A DNA stretch of 64,000 bases from Streptomyces calvus (GTDB lineage Bacteria > Actinomycetota > Actinomycetes > Streptomycetales > Streptomycetaceae): the NCBI RefSeq assembly GCF_006782915.1, contig NZ_VCNP01000049.1:178626-242625 (forward strand). Direction: 5' to 3'. The first letter of the stretch is position 1. Every line of letters starts with the position of its first letter. Positions 59,244 to 64,000 of the stretch are shown piece by piece. The notes below the pieces were generated by a model that did not search any database, had not been told where the DNA came from, and saw only the letters and a program-made list of their open reading frames with translations. The translations under genes and the position numbers were made by a program.

Positions 59244-60081
59244 CGCCCATGACCAGACCCTCGATGGTGTGCTTCTGCGTGATCGGTTGCAGCACGTCGA
59301 CGACCGGGCAGTCCAGGTGGCGCCGGACCCGCTCGGGCAGGGACTCCCAGTAGCCGCGGGTCACGGCCGTGTCGTGCCGGTCGCTGTTGGTGGCCTCGGG
59401 GCCGTCGACGCCGAGCACCAGCACGGGCCGGGACTTCGCGGAGTGGTTCCTGGTGCCGCGGTGGATGGTCAGCGCGCTGCGCGCCGAGATGTCACCGCGC
59501 TGCGGGTACTTGCGCACGGCCCGCTCCTCGTAGCGCGGGTAGAGCGACCGGGGCGGGAACATGCCGTGGTCGAACTCCGGGCCGTCGTCCCACTGGGTGC
59601 CCGGCGCGATCTCGAAGGGGCCCATGTCCTCCTGCGTGTCGACGGCGGTCACGTTGAAGGCCAGGGAGGTCAGCCGGCGCTCGGTGCGGGTCTCCTCCGG
59701 TATGGGGAAGTCCCGGTGCCAGGGCTGGTTGACGGCGCCTTCGAGCGGCACGTCGAAACCGAGCTCGACGATGCGGTACTCGGGCCCGAGCACGGCGGTG
59801 CAGACGGACCGCACCCAGGGGTGGTCGACGAGGTCGACGAAACCGCGCAGCTGCTCCGGGTGGATCTCCACGTAGTACCGGTGCGGTCCGCGTCCGACGG
59901 CGCCGCCGGGTCGTTCCAGCGCTTCCCGGAAGGCCACGTCGATGTCCTCGCGGAGCCGGTCGGCCCAGTCGGGGGTGAAGGCGCCCTTGCGGGCCGTGAT
60001 GCCGTCCGAGTACAGGGCCTGGACGTCGGCTGTCACGTCCAGGTCGAGGGCGGCCGGGTCGATTCCGGGGTACGGGCTCAT
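59236..60081 (-). CDS. Phytanoyl-CoA dioxygenase-like Fe(II)/2-oxoglutarate oxygenase
   Basis: A 281-aa PhyH-family enzyme. The iron facial triad is visible as WHRDF (His-x-Asp) and the distal His in TIHRGTRNHS, with the Arg after NHSAKSRPVL as the 2-oxoglutarate ligand. GAFTPDWADRLREDIDVAF at the N-terminus is family-like. The start at 60081 (MSPYPGID) has GAGGAGG upstream. It is the first gene of an operon with the sugar porter and lies beside a LacI regulator, so it probably hydroxylates the imported compound (inference). Confidence 0.92.
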   Translation of the reverse strand: MSPYPGIDPAALDLDVTADVQALYSDGITARKGAFTPDWADRLREDIDVAFREALERPGGAVGRGPHRYYVEIHPEQLRGFVDLVDHPWVRSVCTAVLGPEYRIVELGFDVPLEGAVNQPWHRDFPIPEETRTERRLTSLAFNVTAVDTQEDMGPFEIAPGTQWDDGPEFDHGMFPPRSLYPRYEERAVRKYPQRGDISARSALTIHRGTRNHSAKSRPVLVLGVDGPEATNSDRHDTAVTRGYWESLPERVRRHLDCPVVDVLQPITQKHTIEGLVMGDA

Positions 60082-60123
60082 GTGTGCCTCCTCGCACCAT
60101 GCAGCGAAACTTTCCGGCCAATG

Positions 60124-60149
60124 TTGCATCGTTGAATTCAACGTGGCAA
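60124..60149. promoter_or_regulatory. LacI operator in divergent promoter
   Basis: A perfect 14-bp palindrome, CGTTGAATTCAACG (60130-60143), is flanked symmetrically by TTGC and GCAA, giving a 26-bp near-dyad midway between the oxygenase and LacI genes. It is AT-rich against the surrounding GC-rich DNA and is the predicted operator of the adjacent regulator. Confidence 0.82.
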
Positions 60150-60190
60150 TACCTTGGTGGTCGGCCGCCGGGGCATGCCACGATGTGCGG

Positions 60191-61213
60191 GTGAGCAGCA
60201 GCCTGAAAGAAGTAGCCGCCCGTGCCGGTGTGTCGGCGCGCACCGTGTCGAACGTGGTCAACGGTTCCGCCCGGGTCTCGGAGCAGACCCGGCAGCGGGT
60301 GCAGGAGGCGATCGACGAACTGGGGTACCGGCCCAATCTGGCCGCCCGCAGCCTGCGGGCCGGCCGTACCGGCATCATCGGCCTGGCCATCCCGGAACTG
60401 CACTCGCCGTACTTCGGCGAGCTCGCCGGCCTGCTGGTCGACGAGGCGCGGCGCCGCTCGTGGACGGTGATCATCGACCAGACGCACGGGGACGCCGAGG
60501 CGGAACGGCGGCTGCTGACCGGCGACGGCGGCCGGGTGATGGACGGGCTCATCATCAGCCCGTGGGCGTTGGAGGCGCAGGAACTGGTGACGACCGGCCG
60601 CTCCCTGCCCATGGTGCTGCTCGGCGAACGCAGCCCGCAGGGCATGGCGGACCGCGTGGCGGTGGACAACATCGCCGCCGCGGACGAGGCGACCACGCAC
60701 CTCCTGGCGCTGGGGCGCCGCCGCATAGCCGCCATCGGACTGCAACCGCACCTGCAGAACGGCACGGCCGAGCAGCGCGCCGAGGGGTACCGCAGGGCCC
60801 TGCGCCGTGCGGGCGTCCCGCCCCGGCCGGAGTGGGAGCAGACGGTCGACTCACTGCACCGCAGGGAGGGCGCCCGGGCCATGGCGGCGCTCCTCGACGG
60901 TGGCGCCGCCCCTGACGCGGTGTTCGCCTTCACTGACGAACTGGCCCTGGGCGCCATGCACTTGGCGCACACCCGGGGTGTCCGCGTACCGGAGGACCTG
61001 GCGGTGGTCGGTTTCGACGACATCGAGGACGGCCGGTTCAGCCATCCGACGCTGACCACGGTCTCCCCGGACAAGCGCCAGATCGCCGCGCGCGCCCTGC
61101 AGTGCCTGGCGGACCGCATCTACAGCCCGGACAACGAGGTCCCCGCCTCCGACCTGACGATCCCGCACCAACTCCTCGTACGCGGCAGCACTTCAGGCCC
61201 ACAGAACCCCTGA
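60191..61213 (+). CDS. LacI-family repressor
   Basis: A 340-aa regulator: N-terminal HTH (SLKEVAARAGVSARTVSNVV, hinge helix NLAARSLRAGRT) and a periplasmic-binding-protein-like sensor (IIGLAIPELHSPYFGELAGL, VVGFDDIEDGRFSHPTLTTV). GTG 60191 is used; a GTG two codons earlier is possible. It is divergent from the oxygenase/sugar porter operon with a clean operator between, so it should repress that operon and itself until its sugar-like ligand is present. Confidence 0.94.
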   Translation: MSSSLKEVAARAGVSARTVSNVVNGSARVSEQTRQRVQEAIDELGYRPNLAARSLRAGRTGIIGLAIPELHSPYFGELAGLLVDEARRRSWTVIIDQTHGDAEAERRLLTGDGGRVMDGLIISPWALEAQELVTTGRSLPMVLLGERSPQGMADRVAVDNIAAADEATTHLLALGRRRIAAIGLQPHLQNGTAEQRAEGYRRALRRAGVPPRPEWEQTVDSLHRREGARAMAALLDGGAAPDAVFAFTDELALGAMHLAHTRGVRVPEDLAVVGFDDIEDGRFSHPTLTTVSPDKRQIAARALQCLADRIYSPDNEVPASDLTIPHQLLVRGSTSGPQNP

Positions 61214-62015
61214 CCACTGCCCCCACCACCACGACCGCCCACGGCCGGGCGCCAGAAGCACACGACGCCCGCCGACGACGCGATGGAGCCGCGCCGAGCG
61301 GCGACTACCGACGGCACGGCGGCGGGACGGTACGGGCCATGGTGTCCGCGACGCGAAGGGGACGGGCAGGACCGACCGCCCGACGGCGCGAAGGAAGCGG
61401 CCCCGCGCGGACGATGTCGGCCGGCGACGGCGCGGCGCGGACGGGCAGGAGTGACCGCCTGACGGCGTGGAGCGGGACGGGGCGGGGCGGCGATGGTGCC
61501 CGCGGCGCGGAGGAGGCGGCCTCGGTCGGACGATGTTGGCCGGCGACGGCGCGAAGGAGGCGGCCTCGGTCGGACGATGTTGGCCGGCGACGGCGCGAAG
61601 GAGGCGGCCTCGGTCGGACGATGTTGGCCGGCGACGGCGCGAAGGAGGCGGCCTCGGTCGGACGATGTTGGCCGGCGACGGCGCGAAGGAAGCGGCCTCG
61701 GACGGACGATGTTGGCCGGCGACGGTGCGGAGGAGGCGGCCTCGGACGGGCGATGTTGGCCGGCGACGGCGCGGAGGTGGCGGGCCCGGGCGGGCGATGT
61801 CGGCCGCTCACGGCGCGGAGGGGACGGGGCGGGGGTGTCCGCCCGCAGTGACTGGCGCGTCCGCGCCCTCCACCCGTCGATCGACCCATTCCGCGCCGGT
61901 CCGAGGACGGACACCCCCGACCCGGCCCCGACCCACCGACCGCCCGTAGGCGCTACCCGAGCCCCCACCCACCCGCAGCTGCGCCGCAGGCATCACACGG
62001 CGGCCCACCCCACCA
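61214..62015. other. 802-bp convergent intergenic region holding a minisatellite
   Basis: It lies between LacI and nadE, which converge. The central part is the 44-bp array listed separately. The left part (61330-61490) holds more degenerate relatives of the same unit (for example CGATGTCGGCCGGCGACGGC at 61412). Open frames exist in several phases but are a by-product of the repeat. No terminator stem stands out above background. Confidence 0.7.
61491..61838. repeat. 44-bp minisatellite, about eight copies
   Basis: CGATGTTGGCCGGCGACGGC recurs at 61531, 61575, 61619, 61663, 61707 and 61751, with a diverged copy at 61795, exactly 44 bp apart; a 40-bp first copy starts at 61491. The middle copies are identical or nearly so. 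No spacers separate the units. Forty-four is not a multiple of three, so the repeat was not selected as protein-coding sequence. Confidence 0.95.
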
Positions 62016-63878
62016 TCACCCAGCCGGAGGCACCTGCTCCCGCCACCCGTTCGTGATCGGCAGCCTCCGGTCCTTCCCGAACCCCTTCGGCGAGATCTTC
62101 GTCCCCGGCGGATACTGCCGCCGCTTGTACTCGGCCCGGTCCACCATCCGCAGCGTCTTCGTCACCAGCTCCCGATCGAACCCGGCCGCGACGATCTCGT
62201 CCGCCCCCCGGTCCCGGTCGACGTACAGCTCCAGGATCGCGTCCAGCACCGGATAGTCCGGCAGCGAGTCCGTGTCCACCTGCCCCGGCCGCAACTCCGC
62301 ACTCGGCGGCTTCGAGATCGAGTTCTCGGGAATCGGCGGCGTCTGCCCCCGCTCCGCCGCCGCCCGGTTGCGCCACTCCGCCAACCGGAACACCGACGTC
62401 TTGTACACGTCCTTGATCGGCCCGTACGCCCCCACGGAGTCCCCGTACAGCGTCGAGTACCCGACCGCCAGCTCCGACTTGTTCCCGGGAGCCAGCACGA
62501 TGTGCCCCTCCTGGTTGGAGATCGCCATCAGCAGCGTCCCCCGCAGCCGCGACTGCAGGTTCTCCTCCGCGAGCCCCGTCAGCCCCAGCGCCCCCATGTA
62601 CGCGTCGAACATCGGCTCGATCGGCACGGTCCGGAAGTTCAGCCCCGTCCGCCGCGCCAGCTCCGCCGCGTCGTCCTTCGAGTGCTCCGAGGAGTACTTC
62701 GACGGCATGGACACGCCGTACACGTTCTCCGCGCCCACCGCGTCGCACGCGATCGAGGCGACCAACGCCGAGTCGATTCCCCCGGACAGTCCGATCAGCA
62801 CGGACCGGAACCCGTTCTTCGCGACGTAGGCCCGCAGCCCCACGACCAGCGCGGAGTACACCTCCTCATCGTCTTCGAGCCGCTCGGCATAACCCCCGGC
62901 ACCGGCCTCGGCAGCCACCCCGTCCGACGCTCCGTCCGCCGCTCCGACCGCTGCCCCGGCAGCCCCTTCGGCAGCCCCTTCGGCAGCCCGATCGGCAGCC
63001 ACCCCGGCCACCGCCCCGCCGACCTCCTCCGACAGCACGACCCGCTCGATCCGCAGCCCGTCGTCCACGACCCCGGTGGGCGCGTCGTCCTCCGCTGCGG
63101 GCAGCTCCAGGTCCACGATCACGCACGCCTCGGCGAACTGCGGCGCCCGTGCCACGACCTCGCCGTCGCGGTCCACGACGATCGAGTCGCCGTCGAAGAC
63201 GAGCTCGTCCTGCCCGCCCATCATCGCGAGGTACGCGGTCGTGCACCCCGCTTCCTGCGCCCGCTTGCGCACCAGTTCCAGACGCGTGTCGTCCTTGTCC
63301 CGCTCGTACGGCGAGGCGTTGATCGACAGCAGCAGCCCGGCCTTCGCCGATCGCGCGGCCGGCACCCGCCCTCCGTCCTGCCACAGGTCCTCGCAGATGG
63401 CGAGGGCGACGTCGACGCCGCCGACGCGCACCACGGGCATGCTGTCGCCGGGCACGAAGTACCGGAACTCGTCGAAGACGCCGTAGTTCGGCAGGTGGTG
63501 CTTGGCGTAGTTCAGCACCACCTCACCGCCGTACAGCACGGCGCCCGCGTTCTGCGGCGCACCGGCCGGCTGGCCGTACTTCGGCTGTGCGGCGGCGCTG
63601 CGGTCGAGGTAGCCGACGACCACCGGAAGTTGTCCGAAGCCTTCTTCGGCGAGCCGTGCGGCGAGGGAGCGCAGGGCGGCGCGGGAGGCCTCCACGAAGG
63701 ACGACCGCAGGGCGAGGTCCTCGACGGGGTACCCGGTCAGCGCCATTTCCGGGAACGCCACGAGGTGGGCTCCCTGCTCGGCGGAGTGCCGGGTCCAGCG
63801 GACGATCGTTTCGGCGTTGCCGGCGAGGTCGCCGACGGTCGAGTCGATCTGATTCAGGGCGAGACGTAGTTGAGGCAC
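62016..63878 (-). CDS. nadE: Glutamine-dependent NAD+ synthetase
   Basis: A 620-aa two-domain enzyme for the last step of NAD synthesis. The N-terminal nitrilase-type glutaminase has the Glu-Lys-Cys triad in FPEMALTGYP, KHHLPNYGVFDE and AICEDLW. The C-terminal synthetase has the P-loop GLSGGIDSAL and GNKSELAVGY. Between them, residues of about 280-328 form an Ala/Gly/Glu-rich low-complexity linker (AADRAAEGAAEGAAGAAVG), longer than expected and encoded by repetitive DNA. Start GTG 63878 (VPQLRLALNQID). It is a core gene. Its 5' flank runs into the poly-C end of the window. Confidence 0.96.
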   Translation of the reverse strand: MPQLRLALNQIDSTVGDLAGNAETIVRWTRHSAEQGAHLVAFPEMALTGYPVEDLALRSSFVEASRAALRSLAARLAEEGFGQLPVVVGYLDRSAAAQPKYGQPAGAPQNAGAVLYGGEVVLNYAKHHLPNYGVFDEFRYFVPGDSMPVVRVGGVDVALAICEDLWQDGGRVPAARSAKAGLLLSINASPYERDKDDTRLELVRKRAQEAGCTTAYLAMMGGQDELVFDGDSIVVDRDGEVVARAPQFAEACVIVDLELPAAEDDAPTGVVDDGLRIERVVLSEEVGGAVAGVAADRAAEGAAEGAAGAAVGAADGASDGVAAEAGAGGYAERLEDDEEVYSALVVGLRAYVAKNGFRSVLIGLSGGIDSALVASIACDAVGAENVYGVSMPSKYSSEHSKDDAAELARRTGLNFRTVPIEPMFDAYMGALGLTGLAEENLQSRLRGTLLMAISNQEGHIVLAPGNKSELAVGYSTLYGDSVGAYGPIKDVYKTSVFRLAEWRNRAAAERGQTPPIPENSISKPPSAELRPGQVDTDSLPDYPVLDAILELYVDRDRGADEIVAAGFDRELVTKTLRMVDRAEYKRRQYPPGTKISPKGFGKDRRLPITNGWREQVPPAG

Positions 63879-63939
63879 GGCCCCAGTGTAATCGTCAAAG
63901 CGACGCGATGTACCGCGAGGTAAGCCACCTCCACCCCCG

Positions 63940-64000
<61 letters not shown>

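Noticed and set aside
61491..61838. 44-bp array considered as a CRISPR
   Set aside because: Units are contiguous without unique spacers, exceed typical repeat length and no cas gene is nearby.
61470..62056. Repeat-encoded proteins across the minisatellite
   Set aside because: All three frames are open because the unit lacks stops. The 44-bp period changes frame at each copy and there is no RBS or conserved start.

Overview
The window is high-GC actinomycete chromosome, almost certainly Streptomyces: GC-rich third codon positions, GTG starts, ATGA/GTGA-coupled operons, many one-component regulators (LuxR, IclR, XRE, TetR, LacI, and an AfsR-like protein with BTAD, NB-ARC and TPR domains), a DmdR/IdeR-type iron box, and one leucine TTA codon confined to a regulator. 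The left edge cuts into an acyl carrier protein gene. The right edge ends in 61 consecutive C residues, most likely a sequencing or assembly artefact.

1-10.6 kb: a biosynthetic operon for a highly reduced, probably polyene, type II polyketide. The order is ACP (partial), KS, KS, two KS-like proteins without catalytic residues (chain-length-factor type), ACP, two FabZ-like dehydratases, a FabG-like ketoreductase and a YbaK-type deacylase. A DrrA/DrrB-type ABC exporter and a LuxR-type regulator follow. No enoyl reductase, cyclase or aromatase is seen, which fits iterative KS/KR/DH chemistry making conjugated double bonds. The gene set resembles the ACP-ACP-KS-KS-CLF-DH-DH-KR set of Gram-negative aryl polyene clusters, but with an extra chain-length-factor-like gene, a YbaK protein and an ABC exporter.

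10.9-23 kb: a divergent SDR/XRE pair; a polyprenyl diphosphate synthase divergent from an MMPL transporter and a UbiB-type kinase; then a leftward run of LuxR, LuxR (with the TTA codon), a malonyl-CoA:ACP transacylase and an IclR regulator. The three LuxR proteins (at 9.7, 21.1 and 22.0 kb) share a C-terminal signature, so the PKS locus may extend to about 22.7 kb, with the transacylase supplying malonyl-ACP. A 0.9 kb AT-richer intergenic stretch full of dyads marks the right border.

23.6-40.9 kb: mixed genes. These are a small membrane protein with a duplicated 3' end, an SDR, a Tat-exported PhoD phosphatase, a Gfo/Idh dehydrogenase with a CebR-like box, a Bcr/CflA exporter, two beta-lactamase-fold serine hydrolases, an Rsm22-like methyltransferase, a TetR gene with two operators, a glycerophosphodiesterase, a prim-pol protein, a lipoprotein, a small lower-GC island of orphan genes (36.0-37.7 kb), a PhzF protein and a PIN-type toxin-antitoxin pair whose toxin has a stop at codon 2.

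40.9-64 kb: mostly conserved chromosomal genes. These are heme oxygenase with an iron box, map, an F420-NADP oxidoreductase, an M50 protease, the AfsR-like regulator, a second Drr-type ABC exporter, panB, a 14-TM exporter with a TetR regulator and a 31-bp operator, an EEP phosphatase, a DHA1 exporter, a sugar porter with a phytanoyl-CoA-dioxygenase-like enzyme and a divergent LacI regulator, and nadE. Intergenic regions carry an unusual number of independent short tandem arrays (11, 19, 22-23, 29, 33-34, 44 and 49 bp), including one grown from the 3' end of an ABC permease gene and a 44-bp minisatellite beside nadE.
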